A stretch of 64,000 nt of DNA from Arenicola marina (lineage: Eukaryota; Annelida; Polychaeta; Arenicolidae): assembly GCA_964019135.1 (NCBI GenBank), contig OZ025260.1, positions 22,686,254 to 22,750,253 of the forward strand, read 5' to 3'. A model generated the notes under the pieces. That model was not told the DNA's origin, searched no databases, and was given only the letters and a program-made list of their open reading frames with translations. The position numbers were made by a program, and so were the translations under genes. Positions 34,039-44,704 of this stretch are shown piece after piece (the first letter of the stretch is position 1; every line of letters begins with the position of its first letter).

Positions 34039-34205
34039 GAAACTAGATGTTTTCGTGAAAGAAAGCACTTCAGGCCGAGCTGCTCATATGAGGCGCCATA
34101 CAGCTAAGCTGTCAATATGGCATGTCGCTTAGCTGCACTCTTCAAATGGCCCTTTCCAAAAAGTATTATGCCATATATGCCGGGCCAAAAGGCTTCATGG
34201 TCAAA

Positions 34206-34455
34206 TGCTGCAACCCAAATCCGATGTTTGTCATATGCGGCGATCTGAAGCTGATCTACGTATATGCCGCGACCTAAACCTGCCCTTGGTACAGGCCGCG
34301 ACATAAAGATGATCTTTGTATATGCCGCCAACTAAATCTGATCTTTGTATATGCCGCGACCTAAAGCTGATCTTTGTATATGCCGTGACCTAAAGATGAT
34401 CTTTCTTCATGCCGCGACCTAAACCTATTTTTGTACCTGTCGCGACCTACAGCTG
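34206..34455 (+). repeat. 29-bp minisatellite downstream of copy B
   Basis: About 8-9 degenerate units of the same family as 6942-7570. The homogeneous core seen in copy A is missing, so that core expanded in A or was lost in B. Confidence 0.85.
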
Positions 34456-34482
34456 GCCTAATCTGACCCATGTAAATTGCAG

Positions 34483-34645
34483 ACATGTCTCATACGGACA
34501 AAATGCTGTCTGTCTACGTCATTAACTATGAGAGCGCGGAATCTGGTGGTTTAGTCATTTATTTCTGTTCTATAAATTCCATCGACCCTTCTAACTACGA
34601 TGATGTAACATTGTTATACTTTTGCGTTAGATACAATGAACCCGT
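34483..34645 (+). other. ART-tail-like sequence after the minisatellite (copy B)
   Basis: Homologous to 7598-7754: acatgtctcatacggacaaa, then a 4-base ctgt duplication, then tacgtcattaactatgag. The frame is disturbed here. The region then matches copy A through gatgatgtaacattgttata. Confidence 0.4.
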
Positions 34646-35778
34646 ATCATAGAGCAGTTAGACTCAATTGTGATTTCGGTGGTGCGAATTTAATTTCTCT
34701 CCAGCGGAATCTCCTGATACTATGTTTGTGATGACAGTATTGCATCATGGGTGTTTTATAGAGTGAATCGCTATAGCGTCGAGGTAATGTTTAAGATTTA
34801 ACATCGAGGTTTTGCTGTATGACATTAGAAGTAATGGTGCTGATTATGTGAACATACCGTGTAGTGCATGATGATGTCCATAATCAATGGGTCACGTGGT
34901 TAATCATGCGATACCGGAGCAAGAGGGTGTCAGTTGCGATTTCGTGGTTGATAATTTTACTATTTGTAGGCCTGATTATAGTATTTTGTATTGACATGAA
35001 ATATTAAAGTGTAATGCAGTTTTCGATAGAGAATCTGATTAAAAGTAAGATAGCGGCTAAGAGGATTCGCAATCATTCTCCATCTGTGTCGAGTCACGTC
35101 GTAATAATGAGAAGTAGCTTATATATGTGTTTTTGATGTTTGTGTTCATTGTATTATCGTCTAGAACGGGATATTGCTTGGTGGTTGACGTACTTGGTGG
35201 TTGACGCCCTTCCAATAATCGATAAGTGTTCAACAAAGCGTTGTTCGTCATCGTCTCCATGCTCGTCACCCCGATTTGACGAGCGGTAATCCCTGAAATA
35301 TTTTTCATTCATTAAATCAATAAAAGTTTATTAATAGACAGATGTAATCCGGCTCATTGTATTATTCATTTGCTTTCGTTCATGCTTGCGACTAATATGC
35401 AAGTAAGATTTTGTCTAATCATCGGGCCTTTTTTTAAATTTGACGCCCCCCCCCGCCCCTCCACCTACCCATACACAGACACCCCACACACAGGCCTTTG
35501 TATTATGGGCAAAAATCGGACAGGGCTCGGACAGATTGGCCCATCCTACAGCCACAGCACTGGGGCTACCTCGCTCAATTCCTCCTTTCCTCCATCCATT
35601 CATCTATTCATCCGGCGACGTCATCATATCATCACGCCCATTATACCTTGGACCAGCTCCTGACCTGTGGCCTGAAAGGGCCGGTGGTAAACCTGTTGGT
35701 CTCTCTATTCAAATGGCAAAACTTACCCCCCCCCCCTATCCCCACACTCTCCTGAATGAGGTGGCGTGGATCTCCTCG

Positions 35779-36536
35779 TACCCCTCCCCCGCCACCCTCC
35801 TTCATGAACTATACTATCAAGCTCCCCGCACGGGGGCGCTACGCATGCTCCGCCTTTACCGCTGCTGTCGGCCGGGGGCAAATTTCAAGATTCGTGAAAA
35901 ACAACGATGCAAAAATGCATTGAGGGAGTAGGCGACAACAGAGAAACAAGAACTCAGTAGGACACTGATGATGACGACGACTCTGGGTCAAAGAGCGTAT
36001 CTTTCTGAATATGTTGATCCAAACCGCGACCGCCCACGATGATTATTATGGAAATGAGGGCCATTTCTAGATTCCAGTACATTGAGTACATATGCTCGGT
36101 CCCCTGGCTCGAACTTTACATTGAATATGATAGCGTGGTTTTGAGGTCAAGACGGGGCCTCGGAATTAGGTCAGCGGCTTGAGTGAATGGTATTACAAAT
36201 GCTCGTGCCGACCTAGTGTAGAAAAAAAAAAAAAAAGTAAAAAGTGAGTGGCCCAAATGGTGTGTATTGTTGCCCAAGGTCGTCTCTTACATTGCCGCTG
36301 CATGACATTTTTGTGAAATTTTCCCCATATTTTGTTTCCGGATTTCCTGGGGGTGTGTCTTGGGATGACAGCACCGTGGCCACTGGTCATTCATTAGAGG
36401 ACTAAACAAAATCACCATGAAGTGATCAGGCGTGTATCGATGATGCCTTGGGTTGTCCTCCGTGGTGGCGGTCCGCAGAGTCTTCGAATAGGGATCCGGG
36501 AGCTCTAATCAGGATTCGTGGGACCAATAGGGATCT
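35779..36536. other. Intergenic sequence, no gene seen
   Basis: Contains an A run at about 36222 and unique sequence. Near 36480-36536 the satellite-like phrases gggatccgg, aggattcgtgggaccaatag and ggatct begin, continuing after the inserted element at 38443. Confidence 0.45.
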
Positions 36537-38442
36537 GGGCCCGTGTTCACAAACATTCCTTATAAGGAAAACAATATGTTTGCTTAAGTAAAAAGAAATT
36601 ACTCCGTAAGGAATTTACCGGAGAACCGTTTCACAAACAGTCCCAAGTAAAGTCCTACACAAGTAAATTCTCAAGCAAATTCCTTATGCGAGATCGCGAG
36701 TTTTGCAAATGTGCGTTGCCTAATAATGGCGAAATAGTCATAGAATTGTTAACATTTAGCATTGTTCTGCAAATATTTCTCTCCGCAACGCCAAAGCTAG
36801 GCCTAATTAGGATCCATATCTTGGAGATGAGCAAACACACAGTTTGCAGGGAATGAGTGGGTTCATTTCTAAAGCCGATTCAAATACGGATTCATATAGA
36901 TTTATGTAATTCGGCGCCTGTTTCCTACAACTTATTAGATCTATAAAAAAAAACTGTAATTGTAAAGATATAGGCCCCCACTGCTCCAGTCATGACTGTT
37001 AGATTGTATGCATTTTCACAACGTTTAACGTTAACACAAGGCTATTAGCCTAGTCTACACTTACATTTGCCGATTTAATTATCAAATCCACCTCTGCAAG
37101 CTGGCAGGCGAAACAACCGGCAAGTCTATAAACAGATATATCTATGCATATGGCGAACCCACTGTGGCACTGGGTCAGTCGGAATAACATTTTGTACCTG
37201 TAACATTAGCCTATATTTAGCCAAATAAAAGACTAATTTAAGACCGCACTGACACTGCTCGCTCTCCACGGTCAGTGCGTCCATCCATGGCTATGACGTC
37301 AATAAGGAAATAAACGATACAATGTTGCAAAGATCATGAGTGCACATCACGAGCGTCACTTGGCTTCGTCATCAAGGGGTGGGGGGTCACTACCTATTCG
37401 ATTTCTAGTACATTTGGTGTGTCAATTTCTCATAACAATCCATATAAAATACTGAAGTTTCAGGGAAATCGAAGAGACACGTTTTACAGTATCACTAAAA
37501 TAAAGATGCGCATGTAACTGTAAACGATGGTTTTGTCGTTGTAATGCCTCGAATTAGTCGCGCTTCATAGGCAATGACACAATAACTGCCAGTTCGATTT
37601 TGATAATATTTGGCATGTCACTGCGAAATCGAAGCGACAGTTTCTTCGTAGTCGTTGAAATAATATTGCTATCTGGAATTACAGGAGACTAAAAAAGATA
37701 AACATGCTGGTTAATTTGTACTATTGCTGAAGTTCAATCGAAAATTAATATGGCCAAGTGACAGTAAATGTTATTTACTGTCGTTTGTATTTGCTTACAT
37801 TGTAATGCAAACAAATATGAATTTCACACAAAAAGAGTCAACAGAGGGTAAGGGCTCCCCTTCCCCAATATAACACCCACCCAAGGCGATAACTCGCTAA
37901 AGCCGTCATCTAATTATTACGGAGTGACCCCCGCTCCAATGAAATGAAAAGTATTTGTTTTATCATTTGTCCCCGCCATAACAAAGAAGTTTGCATCAAG
38001 ACATCAGCTTTGTTACGGATATGGTAGAGCACATATTTCGTCACGCAGTTGATCAAAAAGATGATCGTTCTGGCCAGAAACGAAACCGGATAAAATATTA
38101 TATTATATAATGATGTTTTTTTTCTTCCTTGTCTGAACACTTCAAGCGGGTGGTCTTGTTCCTATAAAACGAGCTGTAGGCCAAAATACAGATCTTCGCG
38201 GTTACGACGAAGGCGTTAGACTGAATAGAGATGGTCAGACCTCATGCACAAAGGCTGACGTTACTTCATAAAGAAATTACTCTAGACACCCAAAAGTTGT
38301 CCTAATATTTTGCTCTAATCTGTCCCTATTTTTTACTCCGGAATCTTTGAGAAATGGTTATTTTGGCTGAGTAAATTCTAGAGTAATTTCTTGAGCAAAT
38401 TTACTCTAGAATTTACTTGGGAATGTTTGTGAACACGGGCCC
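36537..38442. mobile_element. 1.9-kb TIR element inserted in satellite
   Basis: Inverted ends gggcccgtgttcacaaacat (left) and its reverse complement at the right (38420-38442), about 23 bp. Inside each end are related sequences (aagtaaattctcaagcaaat / gagtaaattctagagtaatt). No transposase is visible. Flanks on both sides belong to the ggatct satellite, so the element interrupts it; a target duplication could not be resolved in the repetitive flanks. Confidence 0.65.
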
Positions 38443-39744
38443 TGATGGGTCGATTAGGGTTGTGTGGGACAAATCGAGATGTGCAGGGTCGAATTCGACG
38501 GTTCGAAACGGGATCCGTGGGACACATTGGTATACGACGGGTCAAAGCTGGTTTCGTTGGGTCCAATCTGGATTAGCAATGTTCAATCAAGATCACCAGG
38601 GTCGAATCGGGATCTGAAGGTCAAATATGGATGCGACGGGTATCAGCTGCATCCTAGTTCTCAAATCTCTATCTGGCGGCTTCCATCAGGTTCTGAGGGA
38701 GTCAATAAGAATCATATGAGTCCAATCTGGATCCGACAGATTAAATCTGGGTCTGACGGGTCTAGTGGGGATGCCAGATGACTACACGGGATCTGAGAGG
38801 GCAAATGTGGATGTCCAGGTCGAATGGGGATCTGAGGGGTCAATCTGGATCTGAAAGGCAAAATAGGCGTCTGTGAATGATATCTGGATCTGAGGGATCA
38901 ATCTGGATCTGAGATGTCAAATATGGATCTGAGGGATCAAATCTGGATCTGAGCTGTCAATCTGGATCTGATGGGTCAATCTGGATATGAGAGGTCAAAT
39001 CTGGATCTGAGAGGTCAATCTGGATGTGAGGGGTTAATCTGGATCTGAGAGGTCAAATCTGGATCCGAGAGGTCAAATCTGGATCTGAGATGTCAAATCT
39101 GGATCTGAGGGGTCAATTTAAATCTGGATCTGAGAGGTCTAATCTGGATCTAAGGGGTCAATCTGGATCTGAGGGGTCAATCTGGATCTGAGAGGTCAAT
39201 CTGGATTCGAGAGGTCAAATCTGGATCTGAGATGTCAAATCTGGATCTGAGGGGTCAAATCTGGATCTGAGGGGTCAATCTGGATGTGACGGGTCAATCT
39301 GGATCTGAGAGGTCAAATCTGGATCCGAGAGGTCAGATCTGGATCCGAGAGGTCAAATCTGGATCTGAGATGTCAAATCTGGATCTCAGGGGTCAAATCT
39401 GGATCTGAGATGTCAAATCTAGATCTGAGGGGTCAATCTGGATCTGAGGGGTTAACCTGGATCTGAAAGGTCAAATATGGATCCGAGAGGTCAAATCTGG
39501 ATCTGAGATGTCAAATATGGATCTGAGATGTCAAATATGGATCTGAGGGGTCAATCTGGATCTGAGGGGTCAAATCTGGATCCGAGAGGTCAAATCTGGA
39601 TCTGAGATGTCAAATATGGATCTGAGATGTCAAATATGGATCTGAGATGTCAAATATGGATCGGAGGGGTCAAATCTCGATGTGAGGGATAAAATCTCGA
39701 TCTGAGGGGTCAAATCTCGATTTGAGGGGTCAATTAGTGACTGC
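38443..39744 (+). repeat. 19-20 bp satellite, ctggatctgagaggtcaaat family
   Basis: Roughly 65 tandem units alternating 19- and 20-bp forms (ctggatctgaggggtcaat, ctggatctgagatgtcaaat). The 5' 400 bp are degenerate and the middle is more homogeneous. No coding meaning. Confidence 0.9.
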
Positions 39745-40175
39745 GGGCAAACTAGAGCTTTTTGTTGGCAAAATAGAGCTTTCTGTTGGCAAAATAGAGC
39801 TTTCTGTTCACAAACTAGAGCTTTCTGTTCGCAAACTAGAGCTTTCAGCGGGCAATTTGAGCTAAATATCGCACATAACTGGCAATTTGGGCTAAATAGC
39901 AAGTATAGCAGGAAATTTTAGGTACACTGGGCATCTAAGGGGCAACTAAGGTTAAACAGCGCGTATAACGAGCAATTTGGGCTAAATTGCACATGTAGCG
40001 GGTAATTGTCGGTTAAAAGGCGCATGTAACGCGTAATTTATGCTAAATAGCGAATATAACGGGCTATTTGAGCTGAACAGCGCATATAGGGGGCAATTTT
40101 GGATAAACAGCGCGTATACGGGACAATTCGGGCTAAACAGCGCGTATAGGGAAATTTGAGCCAAATAGCGCATTC
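39745..40175 (-). repeat. Two further tandem arrays: 21-bp then about 30-bp units
   Basis: 39745-39855 has about five 21-bp units (caaaatagagctttctgttg). 39855-40175 has about ten units of 27-32 bp (gggcaatttgggctaaacag then cgcgtata). Frames open on the minus strand (KALVCEQ repeats) follow from the 21-bp period. Confidence 0.85.
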
Positions 40176-40441
40176 ATCCGACAACGTGCGCATCGCAGGC
40201 TCTATTTTGAGCAATGTGCAATGAGCAATTAACCGATATTAACGGAATTACAGGTAAAACCGTCGTTTGTGCCGGTGACGTGAGGAGCGCGTCGTGTAAC
40301 GCATCTTCTGCCCACCAATTTAATGCCATATTAAAGGACCACCCCGGGCCACGTCAGGGTCGCTTCAACCCCTCTACCTGCGTTGCAATGTCTCGGTCGG
40401 GCTTGGTCGTGACTTCAACCTCACTGCTCCTCACTACACTG

Positions 40442-41510
40442 GGGGCTGCAGGAGTCGGGTGGATGGGCGTGGGGGTGAGCAGAGCAGGAGTCCATTAACC
40501 CTGCTTTGATGTGGGTGGGCGGGTGGGGGGGGAGGGGGGAATGAAATTGGTGCTGCTAGGGCGTGCGCAGGAATTATTGAAATGGGGGGAGTGGGGGGGG
40601 GGCACAATAATGGGTTCCGCACAGGCCGGTCTGAAAGGGGGGTGGGGCACGTGCTCCCTGTTTGCGCCCATGCAAGGTGGGTGTGAGTGGACAGGGTGGA
40701 AGACGGGGGGGGGGCAGGAGTGTATAATTCTGACGAGTGAGGGTGAAGGCGGTGGAACCTGTTCTCCTCCCTTCCCATGACTGCGGTCGACGGCTCTCCC
40801 AATATATCACCTCACAATACGTAAACAATACCGTAACGGTGCCTTATCGCGAACCGCTCAGTCACTGTCATTCCGAATCCGGCGCCGACTTTAACATGGG
40901 AATCCCCATAAGGAATGTTTGGCCCTCTAGCGGGAAAAGTAAAATAGAAAGTTTCTTTTTTTTAACTAAGAAACAACTAGGCGGTAAAATTAGACGTTCT
41001 GTTCCCCGAATCCGATCTCTCTATTCCCAATATTAATTATACAGTGAATTTACTTCGTATTTAAATATTTCATTTTTTTGACGTCATAAGACGTCAATGA
41101 CGGCGAAGTTTCTTCGGACAATGGGTCATACCGACTTTATTAATACATCTTTGGAGGCTGACGACGATTGAGAAAGTTAAAGTGGGAAAACAACGTGCAT
41201 CTAGATTAAACATAAGGACAAGGTGAACTATGACGTCATTTTGCGCGAAACCTCTTCCTACGCGCAACAAAATGGTCCATATCAAAGTTGTGTCCCCTAA
41301 TCAGGGGAACATTTTAATGCTCGTCTCATCTCTTTAGGACAAATATTAAGCAAGCCTTAGTACTTTTACGTTTTTCCCTTAATCGGAGGGACTTGACATT
41401 TGACCTTTGACATTGGGAAGTCCGTAACCTGAAAATTGTAGAGGCTCGGACATGCCACATTTCCCTAAAAGTTGGTGAACGATAGCTGTTGCCGTTAGGT
41501 CAGTAGAGGG
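40442..41510 (+). repeat. 1.1-kb direct repeat, copy 1
   Basis: Starts gggctgcaggagtcgggtgg and includes a G-rich tract, catcacaatacgtaaaca-like sequence, gaatccccataaggaatgtt and ggccctctagcgggaaaagt, ending at gtcagtagagggtacgaac. It is repeated at 41611-42615. The interior has gacgtcat motifs and ccttgacctttgacc-like sequence common to non-autonomous transposons here. Confidence 0.8.
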
Positions 41511-41610
41511 TACGAACAAAAACAGGAGTGCATAAATCTTAAGTTTGGTGGGTGCCGGTGGGCGGGGGCGGGCCAGTAATGCCGGAGTCTGATGAGTGTC
41601 GACGGGCTGT

Positions 41611-42615
41611 GGGGCTGCAGGAGTCGGGTGGATGGGTGTGGGGGATGAGCAGAGAGGAGTCCATTAACCCTGGTTGGTGTGGGTGGGCGAGGGAGGGAGG
41701 GGGATGGCGGGGGTCGGAGGGGCAGGAGTCCGTGAGGCTGGTGGGCGGCTGCGGGGACGATTGATTCGGAACTCTTTGTACACAATATCAATGCGCTCTA
41801 TTAATGGTGTGTTATCTGCTCCCCTCCCTGCCCACGACTGTGCCTGACCGCCTCTCCCGATAAATCACATCACAATATATAAACAACACGGTGCCTTATC
41901 GCGAACCGCTCACTCACTGCCACCCCCCCACCCCCCCCCCCCACCCCTCTCCACCCCCAGCCCACGCTGTCTTGATCCGGCGCCGACTTTAACATAGGAA
42001 TCCCCATAAGGAATGTTTGGCCCTCTAGCGGGAAAAGTAAAATAGAAAGTATCTTGTTTTAACTAAGAAACAACTAGGCGGTACAATTAGACGTTCAGTG
42101 ACACGAATCTGATCTCTCTATTCCCAATATTAACTATACAGTGAATTTAATGCGTATTTAAATATTTAATTTTTTTTGACGTCATGTGACGTCATTGACG
42201 GCGAATTTTTTCTTCGGGAAATGGGTTATACCGACTTGCTGAATACATCATTGGAGGTTGACGACGATTGAGAAAGTTTAAGAGGGAAAACAACGTGCAT
42301 CTAATTTGAACATAAGGACAAGGTGAACTATGACGTCATTTTGCGCGAAACTTCTTCCTACGCGCCAAAAAATGGTCCATATTAAAGTTGTGTCCCCTAA
42401 TCAGTGGAACATTTTGACGCTAGTCGCATCTCTTTAGGACAAATATTAAGCAAGCCTTAGCACTTTTACGTTTTTCCTTTAATCGGATGGCCTTGACCTT
42501 TAACCTTTGACATTGGAAAGTCCATCACTTTAAAATTGTAGAGGTTCAGACATGCCACATTTCCATAAATATTGGTGAACGATGGCTGTTGTCGTTAGGG
42601 CAGTAGAGGGTAGGA
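41611..42615 (+). repeat. 1.1-kb direct repeat, copy 2
   Basis: Homologue of 40442-41510 with scattered substitutions and different lengths of G and C tracts. It is followed at 42656 by the terminal sequence of the hairpin-ended element family. Confidence 0.8.
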
Positions 42616-42655
42616 AAAAATGCAAACAAACAAACATTGTTGTTAAAAAAAATCG

Positions 42656-42745
42656 TCCTTCCGACATAAGAAGACATATCTACGATATTTCGTCTTAACA
42701 AACACGACCGACCGACATATGACGAAAATAGAAAATTTTCGTCAT
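42656..42745 (-). mobile_element. Terminal segment of hairpin-ended DNA element
   Basis: Read on the minus strand it gives atgacgaaaattttctattt, then tcgtcatatgtcggtcggtc, parallel to the left end of 13304-14579. It probably forms one end of the element that contains the 1.1-kb repeats. The opposite end was not located. Confidence 0.5.
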
Positions 42746-42855
42746 AATAATTGAGCCTTGGGGGAGTGAGGCGAAGGCAGAGAGTGCTATACTATAGGGA
42801 CATTATGTAACAGGGTCCAGATCAGACTGCTGGATGAGCGGCTGCGGAGGCTGGA

Positions 42856-43100
42856 GTGTCATAGCCCTGGTACATGCCTCTCTGACCACGCCCGTAAACG
42901 GAGCAAGGGTGAGAGCCATGCCGTTCACCAGGCTTAAAATTAGACCGCGATCCCGGACCGGTGGCTCAAGTTGAAGGTCCTAACAGAATAAATATGCAGT
43001 GCCTACCCGTCAATGTGCGCCGGCCACTATGTTCCTGAAGCTCTCGCTTCGTTTTCAATGCTCCGCCATTCGCCGGACGTCAACAACAGAACAAACTTAA
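42856..43100 (+). mobile_element. Partial copy of the 49.4-kb MITE
   Basis: Begins tagccctggtacatgcctct and matches 49389-49690 through gcggaccggtggctcaagtt-like sequence and tcgcttcgttttcaatgctc. The right inverted repeat is missing, so it is a truncated copy. Confidence 0.75.
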
Positions 43101-43430
43101 ATTGAAATTAGGAAGTATGAGTGACTAAACAGGTAATTAATCATTGTTTGAAGTATTTGTTCTCGTGTTATAGTAAGAGTGTATAAATGAGATCTAAATG
43201 AATCTGCGATACGAGCTCTCATTCACCACTATATGAGGAACCACATGACCAATTGTCCCCGTCAACTGACGCGTTACAGTATGATTAATCGTCAATGACA
43301 TATCTAATCAATGTTTGCGTTAAACAGGACATGTGAGATACTATAAGATATGTAATATGTTTGTTTGTTTGCAATAACTATGTTAAAGGCTATGTAACGA
43401 CATAGACGAAACAGAAAGCAACGATCGACG

Positions 43431-43698
43431 ACAGTATTAACGCAACACATAAATGCAATCATTATGACGAGAGTATTAACGCAACACACAAAAACAATCA
43501 TTATGACGAGAGTATGAACGCTACACATAAATACAATCATTATGACGAGAGTATTAACGCAACACATAAATACAATCATTATGACGAGAGTATTAACGCT
43601 ACACATACATACAATCATTATGACGATAATATTAACGCTACACATAAATACAATCATTATGACGAGACTATTAACGCAACACATAAATACAATCTTTA
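43431..43698 (+). repeat. 39-bp tandem repeat
   Basis: About seven units of attaacgcaacacataaata plus caatcattatgacgagagt. Because 39 is a multiple of three, several frames on both strands encode 13-residue repeats (for example INATHKYNHYDES). There is no start context or homology, so it is treated as a minisatellite. Confidence 0.9.
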
Positions 43699-43982
43699 GC
43701 CATTTTGCAGTGTTTTTTATTCAATACATGAATACCATTACCCAGCTACAACATCTGTTCTATTTATAACCTTATGTATCAATCAAATGGGTACAAATCA
43801 ATCATGTACAAGGTATGACGCGTTACATGAAGGAGACTTACATGGGGCTAGAATCATATAAAACATTTCTCGCTGAAACCAATGCAGGAAACGGGTAGGA
43901 GGCCGGGCGGGCTCGGTCGGAGATGGGGCGTGACTTTGAAGGCTGTGTATATTTCATGTCCCCCTCAGCACAGCGTCACTTA

Positions 43983-44704
43983 GCCCCGAGGGACCGAGGA
44001 GTCACAGGCTCCACCCTAGGGTCCCGAAGCAGCGCATTGACGCTGCCGCCAAAATCAAACAGATTTTAAAAAATAAACAAATTTTAATTACTTTCTGGGA
44101 GTATCATGCGTATATCTTAATATTTCCTTATTCTAGGAAACTTAATCTATTACTTAACCTTTTAGTTGACGTCTTTACTCATATTATAAAGGTATCCGAG
44201 GCGATTTAGTCCGCTGTTTCAACTTTCACGCTGTGCGCAATGATAAACAAATATGGCGGTTAGCTCATGTGCGAATGTACTTGAAGTGGCGCCATCTGAC
44301 GGTAAATGTTAGCGCTATATATTGCTTATACGCGCCTTGGTGCTCATTCCCTTTGAATGCTCATTCGATACGGCATGGTGAGAAAACATAAACACGCTTG
44401 CAAATAACACCAAAAATACCGATTGTTTCACAACATAAGAAAGTACATTCAAGTACATTCAAATACATTTGAAAGTTGCATAGAATAAGGAAATATTAAG
44501 ATATACGCATGATACTCCCAGAAAGTAATTAAAATGTGTTTGAAAGTTGCATAGAATAAGGAAATATTAAGATATACGCATGATACTCCCAGAAAGTAAT
44601 TAAAATGTGTTTATTTTTAATAATCTGTTTGATTTTGGCGGCAGCGTCAATGCGCTGCTTCGGGACCCTAGGGTGGAGCCTGTGACTCCTGGGTCCCTCG
44701 GGGC
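43983..44704. mobile_element. Mutator-like non-autonomous element with about 150-bp inverted repeats
   Basis: Left arm 43983-44136 (gccccgagggaccgaggagt onward) is the inverted copy of 44552-44704 (ending gggtccctcggggc) with few mismatches. A 67-bp inner part of the right arm is duplicated at about 44475-44541. Outside are agcgtcactta on the left and agcgtcaccta on the right, compatible with a 9-11 bp target duplication. Long TIRs plus such a duplication suggest a MULE-type element. No transposase. Confidence 0.65.

Larger units (their letters stand above)
28182..34046 (+). pseudogene. Copy B of cold-shock/CTD-like/ZNFX1-like helicase/NFX1/ART-ART gene, intronless
   Basis: Domain order by position: basic N-terminus, cold-shock domain (about 28449-28665), Pol II CTD-like heptads (28773-28987), linker, ZNFX1-like N-terminal region, SF1 helicase from Walker A at 30703 to a deletion at about 32321, NFX1-type fingers, ART 1, ART 2. 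No intron is needed. Differences from copy A that break it: one extra A in a run near 29530, an extra G near 32052, loss of about 440 bp (helicase motifs V-VI) at about 32321, offsetting 1-base changes near 32502 and 32634, loss of about 59 bp near 33585, and a missing base near 33950. Walker B reads EKAA instead of EEAA. It may be a pseudogene, or a live gene in an imperfect assembly. ZNFX1 is a known mitochondrial dsRNA sensor; PARP9-15 members are immune ART proteins. A shared role is inferred only. Confidence 0.75.
28737..35778 (+). repeat. Segmental duplication, copy B
   Basis: Partner of 757-9125. It starts inside the gene at the codons for V-G-[IL]-P just before the heptads and ends in the Tcc/G-rich flank near ggtggcgtggatctcctcg (copy A: ggggtggatctcctagg). 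Copy B contains the SINE-free site and a shorter minisatellite. Confidence 0.85.

Noticed and set aside
40434-40828. Pro-rich minus-strand frames near 40.4-40.8 and 41.5-41.8 kb
   Set aside because: They come from G-rich tracts within the 1.1-kb direct repeats, with no recognisable domain.
43304-43769. 13-residue repeat proteins on both strands
   Set aside because: The 39-bp tandem unit is a multiple of three, so frames remain open by chance.
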